Source: Acestrorhynchus altus
Taxonomy: Eukaryota; Chordata; Actinopteri; Characiformes; Acestrorhynchidae
Reading direction: 5' to 3'
DNA length: 64,000 nt
Assembly (NCBI GenBank): GCA_034509495.1
Contig: CM067520.1
Coordinates: forward strand, 1,432,430 to 1,496,429
Position 1 is the stretch's first letter. Every line of letters begins with the position of its first letter. The position numbers and the translations under genes were made by a program. The notes beneath the pieces are model-generated. The model ran no database searches. It had not been told where the DNA came from and worked only from the letters and a program-made list of their open reading frames with translations. This document shows positions 44,090 through 54,960 of this stretch, in pieces.

Positions 44090-45135
44090 AGTCTGTCCTG
44101 TTAGGGACGGTTGACCACACAGCAGAGTGGGACTTTAGGTCACTTCATGAAGACAATTTGGCGCCCTCCACCAGAGACCGCCTCCGATTACCATAATCAT
44201 ATTCGCTCAGGAGCTCTCATCCCGGCCTTGGGAGTGCAGTGCATTAGAAGCTCGGATTCACCCGCTGAAGTGAGCGGATCAGTGTTAAGTATCGCATGCA
44301 CACACAACTCTGGCACTCACACACACACACGCACTCTCATGCTCACACACTTGGTAAGCGTCAAGAGCGTAGCACTCCTCTTGCGTTGCCGTCGACATGT
44401 TGCCTTACATTGCTGATGCATTTTCATTTCCACGGTGGAGAACAGCGTGAAGAAGATCCCAATAGAGAGATTCCGGAGCAAGTTCCCTTTTCAGCACCTT
44501 GACATTTTCATTGTAGGCGTCTCTCTTTCTCAACCTGCTGTCAGGCGCGAGTGCATGCGTGCACTTGCGAGTGTCGAAGAGGTTAAAATAAGGAAAGAAA
44601 GGAAGAGCTCTGCACTTACAGAATATCATATCCATCCTTCCTTTGAGGGGGTGACATGCCGAGTGTGCTTATCCACCACGCTCTCCGTCTGGGGGGCTGA
44701 GATACGGGGAGCGCGAGAGCAAAAAAAGAGAGGGAGCCGTTTGCTATTAACGTCCTTGGAATTATGCAGTGTAATTGAATATCTGATTCATCTGTTTGTT
44801 TGCGTCACCCCTCCTCTGCTTTATGGCATTTCTCACCCTTAATGCCGTTACTCCACCGCTTATGGGCTATTAGACATCTGCAAACGGGGGAGAACAAAGC
44901 TCCATAACCACTACAACCCAACCCCCCCATCCCTTTCAGATGTGGCAACCTCGCGCTGAACCACTGCTTGTGATCAACGGCTGCAACTTGATAAATTCTC
45001 ACACTCGCGCTGCGCTCCGCATGCAAATTTATTTATGATACTGCAGACTTGTAGGAAAATGAAATCAGCATACACTCTAAAAACTTCCCCCTCGGCGGGT
45101 ATGATTAAAGAAATCTATTTTGTGATAGTGGCACA
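44090..45135. promoter_or_regulatory. candidate conserved non-coding block, among the strongest here
   Basis: Over 1 kb of unique sequence: CGATTACCATAATCATATTC, GATGCATTTTCATTTCCACG, GTGTAATTGAATATCTGATT, TAATGCCGTTACTCC, CATGCAAATTTATTTATGAT (octamer-like ATGCAAAT). The 135-codon plus frame 44435-44842 lacks any motif or donor/acceptor logic. Confidence 0.48.
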
Positions 45136-45750
45136 ATCCCCACGAATAGATTGTTTTTCCTATTATTCAAATACTGTGAATGGGGTCTATTAAAAAAAAA
45201 AAAACGGGACGTTGAAAGAGGAGGAGGACGAGAGACGGAGAGACGGAGACACAAAGAGAGAGTGAGAGTGAAAGAGGTAAAGACACAGCCGTGGAGGCCC
45301 TTGTTTTGAAGCCGTGGAATAAATTCAATCAACACTTCACCACAATGTCATTATTCCCCCGGAAACTTCGTGCAAGCCAAGCACTTTTAGCACCACTGCG
45401 CCTGGAGGTAGACGAAGACGTCTCCGCAAAGAAGCGGTCGATAAGGAAAATGACGACCCCAGAGGACGAAAGCTCACTGGTCCGCGAGTTCCCTTCACTG
45501 TTAAAAGGATGGTAATTTAAGTTAACAGCGAATTCGTCATTCCGTAGCTCTGCAGTCCGACCAGCTTCTACCACAGACTCTGATCAGACGGTCGGTTTGA
45601 ATTTGATTTAACATGGACAGTCAAATGGACAATTTCACGACTGCAGTGCCATTTGTGTCCCAATGGGTCATCGAATCAGTGTTGAAACAAGGCTCGTGTC
45701 CATCAGAGACGGTCCAGACATCCATGGGTCCTTAAGAAAAATTCTGACAA
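45136..45750. other. unique sequence with short A-run and GAGA patch
   Basis: The frame 45291-45515 reads Met-Glu-Ala-Leu... without a known motif. Short GAGAGACGGAGAGACGGAGA repeat near 45231. Coding not supported. Confidence 0.3.
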
Positions 45751-45752
45751 CC

Positions 45753-45755
<3 letters not shown>

Positions 45756-45784
<29 letters not shown>
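45756..45784. repeat. (CA)n microsatellite
   Basis: About 14 CA units. Confidence 0.93.
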
Positions 45785-45785
<1 letters not shown>

Positions 45786-45989
45786 CACTATCGTCCCCTT
45801 TTTCAGGGACATGCATTCATTTTGTTGGTTTGAAAGGGAGGTGGACCAAAATCTCAGACATGATTTGCTTGTTAGACCAATAGCTTGTTTAAAGGTGATA
45901 CAAACTTCAATGTTTCCAACAATCAGCAGCCATGGGCTCCTCTAAGCAACTGCTTAGCACTCTAGAAAATGATGTTCCTCTAGAAAACA

Positions 45990-46130
45990 TAGTTCGGTTC
46001 TGTGGGTCCATATACCCCTCAAGCTCCAGCCTGGCATTAGCTACGTGTCCTATTTTATTGGCGGTACTTCTCCACAGGGACTAGATAAGGTGTGCGTGTG
46101 CATTTGCACATCTGTGTCACAAAAATTTGA
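45990..46130. mobile_element. Tc1-linked MITE fragment
   Basis: ATACCCCTCAAGCTCCAGCC, GGTACTTCTCCACAGGGACT, GCATTTGCACATCTGTGTCA match 43520-43680. Confidence 0.7.
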
Positions 46131-46134
46131 TTTC

Positions 46135-46470
46135 CACTCTGTAATTGAGGTGCAGACGGGGTCGATATCAGTTTGCCAGTCGAGCAGAAGACATAAAACG
46201 GAACACGGTTAAATGTACGTCTCTTGGATTGCACACGGGAATAATAACGACCAACATAACTTTAATACGCTGGAGATTTCTGGCACTTAGGCCTTCAGTG
46301 TTAATGAGCTGGTTGATGAATGTGCCATAACTGTAGCTGCTGTATTTATCTTTCGCTACATGGAGCTCAGATACTTTCATGCTTCCAGTCCTTAAATCCA
46401 CTTGACAGACCTCCCCCCATTTACAGTCTTCTGCACTAAAGCTAAATGACAAACTATGAAGTTCTCTGCA
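46135..46470. promoter_or_regulatory. candidate conserved non-coding block
   Basis: ACTCTGTAATTGAGGTGCAG, CGGGAATAATAACGACCAAC, CAGTGTTAATGAGCTGGTTG. Unique and compact, with no exon signal. Confidence 0.42.
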
Positions 46471-46486
46471 GGAACGTCCGGTCTAC

Positions 46487-46736
46487 AGTGGGGCTCGAAA
46501 GTTTGTGTTTTCTATATTTCTCCACAAGCTCAGAAGTAACAGAAGTAGCTCAGCAGAACCAAATCAAACCAACGAGACTCTAATATTCAGCAGATCCTAA
46601 ATCAATCAGACGTGAGTGGGTGTGACCGTGAGATGCCGATGCTCATCACAGAACCACCTCTGAAAAGTTTGGACTCCGCCGATCCACAGTCAGACAGCTT
46701 GTGTACAAATGGAGGAGATTCAAGACCATCTGGTGT
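46487..46736 (+). mobile_element. Tc1 element 5' end with helix-turn-helix remnant
   Basis: TACAGTGGGGCTCGAAAGTT has the form of a Tc1-type terminal repeat next to its TA target. About 180 bp downstream the plus strand encodes a sequence giving FGLRRSTVRQLVYKWRRF (46665-46722), a second-helix region of a Tc1 DNA-binding domain. The element stops at about 46736 where SINE-like sequence begins. Confidence 0.72.
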
Positions 46737-46950
46737 GTCATGCAGCTCCTCCTGTCCTCCTGTCTCCCAAAAATGCACATGGCAGGTGAATTGCCCATGC
46801 TTACCTGCCTCCTAAGTGTGTGTGAGTGTATGAGATGCCCTGTGATGGACTGTCCAAGGTCCATCAAACACCTTGCACCCGGTGACTCCAGGTTGGCTCT
46901 GGATCCACCATGAAGAAGCAGGAAAGATCATGACTGACTGACCAACCTGA
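46736..46950 (+). mobile_element. SINE-like element with conserved tail, inserted next to Tc1 end
   Basis: GTCCTCCTGTCTCCCAAAAA TGCACATGG, TTGCCCATGCTTACCTGCC, GCCCTGTGATGGACTG, TTGGCTCTGGATCCACCATG. Same order as 14640-14800. Confidence 0.68.
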
Positions 46951-47460
46951 AAGTCCAGACTAAACGAGGTAGGTGTGAAAGCCTCCTCAGGCTACATTCC
47001 CACAGCAGGTAAAGTAGCCCCAACCTGACTTCTTCACCACATCTGTTATTTTGGATGCTCAGAAGCTCTGTTTCATCTTCTCCAGCATCCAACATCACAG
47101 GAGCTGTTAAAGAGATCTTGTTTTCTTCAAACTTTGCTTTTAGGCTTTTAATTTTTCTTTGACGCCTCAGTCGTGACCATTCGACCTGCGGCCATTCAAC
47201 CATTTCTTCAAACATCAGCCTCCTAATTTAGGTCGAACAGAGACATCGTCCCAAATATGTATGAGGTCTTTAGGCCGCAGCTACTTTTGATGTTGAGATT
47301 ATTCTGAGTTCGACTGTCTGACTCCTGGCAGACCCTCAGTGTGACCTCATATACAACTCCAGCTTTTTCCTGAAATCAGCTTCTCTAAGGTAACGTGCTC
47401 ATTGACCCATTGTGCTCAACCCAACCACATACTGATGCACAAACATACACACTAGTGAAT
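46951..47460. other. unique sequence, nothing recognised
   Basis: The minus frame 46928-47215 (95 codons, charged) has no recognised domain. Confidence 0.3.
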
Positions 47461-47461
47461 T

Positions 47462-47625
47462 CACACACCAGGGGGCAGTGAGCACACGTGCCCGGAGCGG
47501 TGGGCAGCGCTATCTACAGCGTCCGGGGAGTTCAGTGTTGCTCAAGGGCACTTCAGTCACGTCCTGCCAGTTCAGGGAATTGAACCAGCAACCTTCCAGT
47601 CACATGACTGGTTTCCTACAAGGAG
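47462..47625 (-). mobile_element. tRNA-derived SINE, reverse orientation
   Basis: GGGCAGTGAGCACACGTGCC, TCAAGGGCACTTCAGTCACG, GGGAATTGAACCAGCAACCT (reverse of a GGTTC-type B box). Confidence 0.78.
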
Positions 47626-47869
47626 TTTTATTTGGAATCGGTGAGAAATGTTCACGTCAGGAAGTAAACATGGCTTCTTCTTGATGATCCAAGCTTGGAT
47701 GTTGATGGAGACAGTGCTGAGTGGTGGGACATGCTCAGCACTCAGGACAGCGTCCATAAAGCCTGAGGAAAGGTCTTGTGGGGCTGAACAGCGACGGTGT
47801 GAGTGTATGTGTTGTTTTTGTATCTGTATTGATCAGATGACGCCGTGCTGCTGAAATTCACCGCAAAGA

Positions 47870-48335
47870 CAATTGAGTTTAAAACAAGCTGAATTGAAAC
47901 GTCTTGACAGGCATCTGTTTCTGCCTCAGAAGTAGGTCAAACGGAAGCAACGAGGAGACGAAAGATCGGGAGCCTGTCAGTAATTTTCATTCAGCTTAAT
48001 TTAGCCGCAGATTCGGGCGTTATCTCCTGTGATGAGATTGCAGTTTCGCTCTCCTTCCATCACGTTCCGGAGCCGTATCTATAACAATGAAAATGAGAAA
48101 ATACAGCTGCGAGTGCCAATTATGACGGCCGAGCAACGTACAACAATATGCCGAGAATAAAGATGATGAATTTGGATGATTGGGCTCTTTACAGTTCAGC
48201 ACTGCACACGACACAGAAGCCCATTTTAATAACAGCTCATAAAAATATGACAATATTAAACTCAGTCTGGCCAAAGTTCACGACCTCAACGGAGAGCCGC
48301 TCCACCCCAAGCTTTTAAAAGGGTCTACACAAAAG
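47870..48335. promoter_or_regulatory. candidate conserved non-coding block
   Basis: CAGTAATTTTCATTCAGCTT, AATTTAGCCGCAGATTCGG, GAGTGCCAATTATGACGGCC, GATGATGAATTTGGATGATT. Unique sequence, ending where the triplet array starts. Confidence 0.45.
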
Positions 48336-48339
48336 AGAT

Positions 48340-49085
48340 TGTGGTTGTAGGACTCATAGTAGTAGTAGTAATTGTAGTAGGAGTAGTAGCAGTAGTAGTA
48401 GTATCTGTAGTAGGAATAGTAGCAGTAGTAATAGTAGTAGCAACAGTAGTTGTAGGAGAAGTAGCAGTAGAAGTAGTAGTAGTAGTAGGAGTAGTATTAG
48501 TAGAAGTAATAATAGCTGTAGTAGTAATAGTAGTAGCAGCTGTAGTAGTAGTAACTGTAGCTGTAGTAATAGTAGTAGTATCTGTAGTAGTAGTAGTAGT
48601 AGTAATAGTAGTATTAGTAGTAGTATTACTAGCAGCTGTAGTAGTAGTAATAATAGCTATAGTAATAGTAGTAGCAGCTGTAGTAGTATCTGTAATAGTA
48701 GTAATAATAGTAGTATTAGTAGCAGTAGTGGTAGCAGATGTCGTAGTAGTAATAATACATGTAGTAGTAGTAGTAATAGTAGTATTAGTAGCAGCTGGAG
48801 TAGTAGTAATAATAGCTGTAGTAATAGTAGTAGCAGCTGTAGTAGTAGTAGTAATAATAGTAGTATTAGTAGCAGTAATGGTAGCGGCTGTAGTAGTAAT
48901 AATAGTAGTATTAGTAGCAGTAGTGGTAGCGGCTGTAGTAGTAGTAATAGTAGTATTAGTAGCGGTAGTGGTAGCGGCTGTAGTAGTAGTAATAATACAT
49001 GTAGTAGTAGTAGTAATAGTAGTATTAGTAGCGGCTGTAGTAGTAGTAATAGTAGCTGTAGTAATAGTAGTAGTAGTGTTAGTAC
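48340..49085. repeat. (GTA)n trinucleotide array, about 740 bp
   Basis: GTA/ATA/GCA-type triplets run almost without a phase break. That is why a 333-codon Thr-rich frame and a 259-codon Val-rich frame stay open. Neither is a gene. The motif is the reverse complement of the one at 29562. Confidence 0.96.
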
Positions 49086-49425
49086 TCACAGTGTTGCTAA
49101 AAGGAAAGTGTGTTAGTTGAGAACTAATCGACCCGTCTATCTTCTCTCTCCTGGTCACAGAGCTCGGACTGGTTTCAGCTGAAAGTCTGATCTCAGGGTC
49201 AGAGCAGTAGATCAGGACGTGCTGATCAATAGCAGCCTTTGAGTAAGTCTGCACACTGATTCTACTACGAGCTGCTCTGAGTAAGAGCGTCTGCCAAATG
49301 CTGCCGGCGTACGGGGACAAAATCATATGGCAGGATCTGAACCAGTATCTAAGCCATCAAGAGGATATCAGAAATAGAGTTCTTCAAAACAAACACTGAA
49401 GCTCCGCCAGTTTCATAAGGTTCTG
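49086..49425. other. unique sequence, nothing recognised
   Basis: No gene signal. Confidence 0.3.
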
Positions 49426-50300
49426 TGTTCCCTCGTGGGAGAGTAACGCGCCCGTCCAGCCAGCAGTCAGCCATGCCCGCGTGGCGAGTTATAAAATTGG
49501 ATTTGGCCTTTGATTGACATGTTATTTATGCCCCACTGTCTTTGTAAATCTAAACAGTCTCTTGTTTTCTGCGTTTGCGTCTCTCTCCACACTAATATGT
49601 GATTATGTATGCTATGCTAATACGTGGTTCCAGATTACTTGTGCTCGTTCATGGGTGTCATATGACGGGAAACAGAGTAAGTCTATGCAAATTCATACCC
49701 CTTCATTTCCCCACGGTCCAGTTACGTGGGGTTTCGCCGCAATATCCAATCGGCTGATGAGCTGTTGCGATGGCGCGGCCGCGCGGCCTGGAACCGCGGT
49801 CGATGGGGCGCGTGTGCGCTGCGGCGTGCTCTCTTTAATCTGATCTAAACGGCGAAAGACTGGGCTTTGAGGCTGCGGTCATGAGGGAAGCTGATATGAT
49901 ATGATGTGTCTAATTTGCAACTGTGAACTGGGAGGCGATCAGTGTCACGGCGTGTAAGTCGGTGTGTGTGTGACAGAGCCGGCGCCAGGAAGAGAAAGAT
50001 GTGTGTGCGTTTGTCTGCGAGTGTTTAAAGCCAAACAAAGCTGCTTTCGCTGCTGCCACGGCAGAGGCTTTCCAGAGTGCAGCATACGCGTGATAAATGC
50101 ACATATTGTGCGTTTTAGCGTCTGCCATTCATCACGCTCTCAGCAAGCGAACTCAAAGTTAGTCCTGCCGCCGCCGCGCTGTTTCACTGACTCCTCGCTG
50201 GAGCCGGAATGCAAAACAGACGGGAAAGATTCATCCAAGAAAAAATGAGGAGTTTACTCAACCCACCCCCACACCCCCCCTCATCCCCAGTGCAGTTCAT
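49426..50300. promoter_or_regulatory. candidate conserved non-coding block
   Basis: ACTAATATGTGATTATGTAT, GCAAATTCATACCCCTTCA, GGCGCGGCCGCGCGGCC (CpG-rich, 49772-49790), GTGTCTAATTTGCAACTG, GTGATAAATGCACATATTG. Unique; no exon boundaries found. Confidence 0.43.
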
Positions 50301-50409
50301 CAGCTTCTTCAGCTAGGGGGACAGCGGACACTGGGGACACGTGGGCGTCCATTGAGGCCTAAGTAGGCTTAACATTTCGGAATGTATAGCTCGACCCTTA
50401 AGCACGTGC

Positions 50410-50730
50410 ACATTTTCGCGACGCAACCTTAACCTTGGCATCCATGTCCCGGAAGACCTCCCCAGGTCCCTGAACACCTCTGTCATGGACAAAAAGGCGC
50501 AACACAGTCTTTCCAAGAACTCTTACACGTGTCCCAGTATACAGGTGGGCTTTGATCACTGTACCGTTCAGAAAATGCTCTACTGCAGCTACTGATGCTC
50601 CACATCTGACCGAGAAGTCCTCCAGCAGGTGCTGACGACTGCCCGATGCTTCGCAGGCACCCAATTACCCACCACTGAGAACATCTACTGTAAGCACTGC
50701 CTGGACAGGACCAGAAACAGTAGTCGATTT
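50410..50730 (+). pseudogene. non-LTR retrotransposon (LINE) ORF2 fragment
   Basis: Plus-strand reading across frame breaks gives LGIHVPEDLPRSLNTSVMD, KKAQHSLSK, CSTSDREVLQQVLTTARC, then AGTQLPTTENIYCKHCLDRT. This follows the order of LINE reverse-transcriptase C-terminal regions (family form LGVxISEDLxWxxNT, KKAQQRL, then a Leu-Pro-Ser-Leu-Glu-Asp-Ile-Tyr segment with RCL). Frames are disrupted. The seemingly coherent minus-strand frame 50398-50664 is its shadow. Confidence 0.72.
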
Positions 50731-51230
50731 CTTTCTCGCTTAAAGTCAATGTTCCTTTAAAGGTCAATACCTCAGAACTGCTCAGAATACAGATAGAACC
50801 CTATAGATCCGAGGGGGACGGTGCAGACGAAACCGGGACCCCAGCTACACGGCTCCGCCATTCCCTGCCCCTCGTTAGGATCACATATATAAAGGGACAG
50901 GGAACAGAGGACCTGTGTAACCGGGGTTGTGGAAGGAAAAAGGGATGACCGGCTCTCTTTTCTGAAGGGACGTGACGTTCCCTATAAACACCACGTTATT
51001 TCAACCAGAGACGGGTTTCCTGATTTATAACGTCTCTGCATCATACATAAACACATCAACATAAACAAGAGTCCGACTTCCTGTAGGAGCAGTTGGGATT
51101 TGCGTCCCCCTCCTTAAAAACCGAACGTCATGCCTGACATCATGGGCTCGGTTCCCACAGTGAGTTTAGTCCTCCTCTCACACTTAACTCGACCTTGACC
51201 TTTAAGGCAGCCTTCTTGACTGAGCTCACT
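50731..51230. other. unique sequence, nothing recognised
   Basis: No gene signal; a short ACATATATAAAGGGACAGGG (TATA-like) at 50883 has no gene beside it. Confidence 0.3.
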
Positions 51231-52110
51231 CTTAATGGCTTTAAAAAGTAATTTCATGTCATCTGTCTACATTTAATATTTAATCACTCACATCAAATGA
51301 TAAACGGCTGGTTTGTCTCCTCCACAGTCGGGTGATGGCAGAGATGAAAGACCAATTACTGCACAAAGAGAACTACAACATATTGCCGAATGCCGGAGGG
51401 AAATACAGTAAATGATGCATTACAGTATCTTATCATGTACGGTAAATGGAGACGTTTACCCACAGCAGCGGCTCCACTTTTTCAGGAGTCAAAACGACCC
51501 CGCAAGCTTCACTTACGTTTTCCATCTACTGAAAGCTATTTAGTTTCCGTTTGCTCTGCGGCTTTATGGGGTCTTATTGGAGCGTTCATTTTCATCGCAA
51601 AGATACGAATAACAGGGAGCCGAGGACAAACTGTCCTGTTAGGACTCTCTGTAGCGGTTTGGTAAATGGTTACCAATTTCAAAAATTTCTTTCGGCCAAA
51701 CAGTATCAAGTTAGTAGAGAATATGTAGGGAGTAAGAACAGACGAGGTACTGAGGAAGGACAGTATTCTGTGTGTTCACTATGACCGTAGGTGTAATCTA
51801 CACCGAAAGACACACTGTCTCAAGAGAAACAAACTCTTGAAAGTGGGTGTTTTCGAATAACCTGACCTTAGATGCCTCATTTATATTATGCCGCATAATA
51901 TCCACATACACTACTACTATAATACCCTTCACTTACTCTGTAATTTGTTGTCTTAAATCATAAGTGTTGCTGTTTTTTTTTCCAGCAGGCGAGCAATGCT
52001 TTGCACATTTGGCGGAACACTGACTTGATTAAAATCATATTTACTCAATGACGTAAATGAAGCTTGAAAGCTCAATGACATTTATTGGTGCAGTGTGGTT
52101 AATTGACCAG
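51231..52110 (+). promoter_or_regulatory. candidate conserved block with a possible cryptic exon
   Basis: GTTTGTCTCCTCCACAG at 51311-51327 is a good 3' splice-site match. The sequence after it is open in two frames for 27-29 codons (SGDGRDERPITAQRELQHIA... or MAEMKDQLLHKENYNILPNA...). GTAAAT donors occur at 51441 and 51662. No domain is recognised, so I keep it as regulatory-like DNA that could hide an exon. Confidence 0.35.
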
Positions 52111-52114
52111 GCTG

Positions 52115-54352
52115 ATCTTCTCTGTAGCAGGTATTAAAGATCAGCAGCAGTGTAGTTACTGACACTGTATCAGAAACACAGTCCGGTAGCCGGTATTAAA
52201 GATCAGCAGTGTAGTTACTGACACTGTATCAGAAACACAGTCCGGTAGCCGGTATTAAAGATCAGCAGTGTAGTTACTGACACTGTATCAGAAACACAGT
52301 CCGGTAGCCGGTATTAAAGATCAGCAGTGTAGTTACTGACACTGTATCAGAAACACAGTCCGGTAGCCAGATCAGCAGTGTAGTTACTGAAACTGTGTCA
52401 GAAACACAGTCCGGTAGTTTGTATTAAGATCAGTAAATATGTAGTTACTGGAAACCGTATCAGAAACACAGTCCGTAGCCGTACAAAGATCAGCAGTGTG
52501 AGTGTTACTGAAACTGTGTCAGAAAACACAGTCCGTAGCCGGTATTAAAGATCGCAGTAGTAGTTACTGAAACTGTGTCAGAAACACAGTCCGGCAGCCG
52601 TATTAAAGATCGGCAGTAGTGTAGTTACTGAAACTGTATCAGAAACACAGTCCAGTAGACGGTATTAAAGATCAGTAACAGTGTAGTTACTGAAACTGTA
52701 TCAGAAACACAGTCCGTAGCTTGGTATTAAAGATCAGTAACAGGTAGTTACTGAAACTGTATCAGAAACACAGTCCGATAGCCGGTATTAAAGATCAGTA
52801 AATGTAGTTACTGAAACTGTAACAGAAACACAGTCTGGTAGCCGGTATTAAAGGTCAGCAGTGTAGTTACTGAAACTGTATCAGAAACACAGTCCAGTAG
52901 CCAGTATTAAAGATCAGTAACAGTGTAGTTACTGAAACTGTAACAGAAACACAGTCCGGTAGCCGGTATTAAAGATCAGCAGTGTAGTTACTGAAACTGT
53001 ATCAGGTCGGCTGTCCGTAGTCGGGTATTAAAGATCAGTAACAGTGTAGTTACTGAAACTAAATGGTGAAACACGTCCGTAGTCGTATTAAGATCAGGCA
53101 GTGTAGTTACTGAACTGTATCAGAAACACAGTCCGGGTAGCCGTATTAAAGATCAGCAGTGTAGTTACTGAAACTGTATCAGGAAACACAGTCCTGTAGC
53201 CGTATTAAAGATCAGCAGGTAGTTACTGAAACCGTGATTGTGAAACACAGTCCGTAGCCGTATTAAAGATCAGCAGGTAGTTACTGAAAACCGTATCAGA
53301 AACAGCTGTGTCCGGCAATGGTATTAAAGATCAGCAGCAGGTAGTTACTGAAACTGTATCAGAAACACGTCCGTAGCCGTATTAAAGATCAGCAGCAGTG
53401 TAGTTACTGAACCAATAGAAACACAGTCCGGTAGCCGGTATTAAAGATCAGTAACAGTGTAGTTACTGAAACTGTATCAGAAACACAGTCCGGCAGTCGT
53501 ATTAAAGATCAGCAGTGTAGTTACTTGAAACTGTATCAGAAACACAGTCCGGTAGCCGGTATTAAAGATCAGCAGTGTAGTTACTGAAACTGTATCAGAA
53601 ACACAGTCCTGTAGCCGGTATTAAAGATCAGTAACAGTGTAGTTACTGAAACTGTATCAGAAACACAGTCCGGTAGCCGGTATTAAAGATCAGCAGCAGT
53701 GTAGTTACTTCGAAACTGTATCAGAAACACAGTCCGCAGCCGTATTAAAGATCAGCAGTGTAGTTACTGAAACCAGACGTCACTGTGTCCGTAGTCGGTA
53801 TTAAAGATCAGTAACAGTGTAGTTAATGAAACTGTATCAGAAACACAGTCCGCAGCCGTGTATTAAAGATCAGCAGGAAGCATTGAACCAGATCAGAAAC
53901 ACAGTCCGGTAGCCGGTATTAAAGATCAGCAGTAGTGTGAAGCATTGAAACTGTATCAGAAACACAGTCCGTAGCCGGGTATTAAAGATCAGCAGCAGTG
54001 TAGTTACTGAAACTGTATCAGAAACACAGTCCGGTAGCCGGTATTAAAGATCAGCAGCAGTGTAGTTACTGAAATTGTATCAGAAACACAGTCCGGTAGC
54101 CGGTATTAAAGATCAGCAGCAGTGTAGTTACTGAAACTGTATCAGAAACACAGTCCGGTAGTCATATTAAAGATCAGTAACAGTGTAGTTACTAAAACTG
54201 TATTTGTAAAACACAGTCCGGTAGCCTATTAAAGATCAGCAGTAAAGCTACTGAAACTGTATCAGAAACACAGTCCGTAGCCGGTATTAAAGATCAGCAG
54301 TGTAGTTACTGAAACTGTATCAGAAACACTGTCCGGTAGCCGGTATTAAAGA
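52115..54352. repeat. 58-59 bp satellite, about 38 copies
   Basis: The unit reads CGGTAGCCGGTATTAAAGAT, CAGCAGTGTAGTTACTGAAA, CTGTATCAGAAACACAGTC. The first four copies are almost identical and have ACTGACACTG. Later copies carry ACTGAAACTG and many small indels (for example around 53000-53100, 53280-53330 and 53770). No long frame. It is the largest tandem array here. Confidence 0.96.
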
Positions 54353-54400
54353 TGAAGTGTAACAGCTTGCTGAGGTCAGACCCAGTCAGATTGCTGCATT

Positions 54401-54416
54401 GACCAGTCTACTGGTC
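54401..54416. promoter_or_regulatory. short inverted repeat
   Basis: GACCAGT / ACTGGTC arms around CT, just outside the satellite. A second CTGGTCTGAC copy follows at once. It may form a small hairpin; function unknown. Confidence 0.4.
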
Positions 54417-54579
54417 TGACTGGTCTGAACAGCAATTGAGACGCCAAAAAACCGTCTGTGCCCTCACAGACCACCGATTCTCTCCAACCATCGACCTTAC
54501 AGACTAGAGCCGACTCAGCACAGATTCCTGCCAGACTGACAGCAGCCATGCTTTAAAGTTCTATAGCGTACACCTTTTC

Positions 54580-54960
54580 CTTTCTCTGAAGGAGAAGTTC
54601 CATACAGCTTCATCTACTTGTGGAACTCTCTGTTTGGCTGCAGGCAGAGATGATATTTGAAGGCCTCTATTTAACTTTACTGACTGCATGAAGAAAATCA
54701 TTAGCATTGACTCTGCAGATGGAAGAACAGGTTGTTGCAAAAATTGTCAATCATTATATGCCGATCTTTAGGTTCTCGCTATCGGATTAGCACGTATAAC
54801 CTATGGAGTCTGTTATTGATCGAGTTGCAAGAGCAACTGCAACGGTCTGTAATGACTTTAACGGTTTGCAGAAGAACACGCTGAGTCGCGTGTTCAGCTG
54901 GAACAGAATATGAATCTTTTTTTTTGGAATGAAATCTTCAGATCTGCTGAATAAAAGACT
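54580..54960. promoter_or_regulatory. candidate conserved non-coding block
   Basis: GAAAATCATTAGCATTGACT, AAATTGTCAATCATTATATG, GGATTAGCACGTATAACC. Compact, unique, strongly CNE-like. Confidence 0.47.

Noticed and set aside
44435..44842. 135-codon plus frame as a gene
   Set aside because: Lies inside a non-coding-looking block, has no motif, and the minus strand is also open.
48325..49326. 333-codon Thr-rich minus frame and 259-codon Val-rich plus frame
   Set aside because: Both are translations of the (GTA)n triplet array in different frames.
50398..50664. 88-codon minus frame that reads like a real protein
   Set aside because: The opposite strand carries LINE reverse-transcriptase words in correct order, so this frame is its shadow.
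52115..54352. CRISPR-like array of direct repeats
   Set aside because: The repeats are head-to-tail with no unique spacers, in a vertebrate context without cas genes. It is a satellite.
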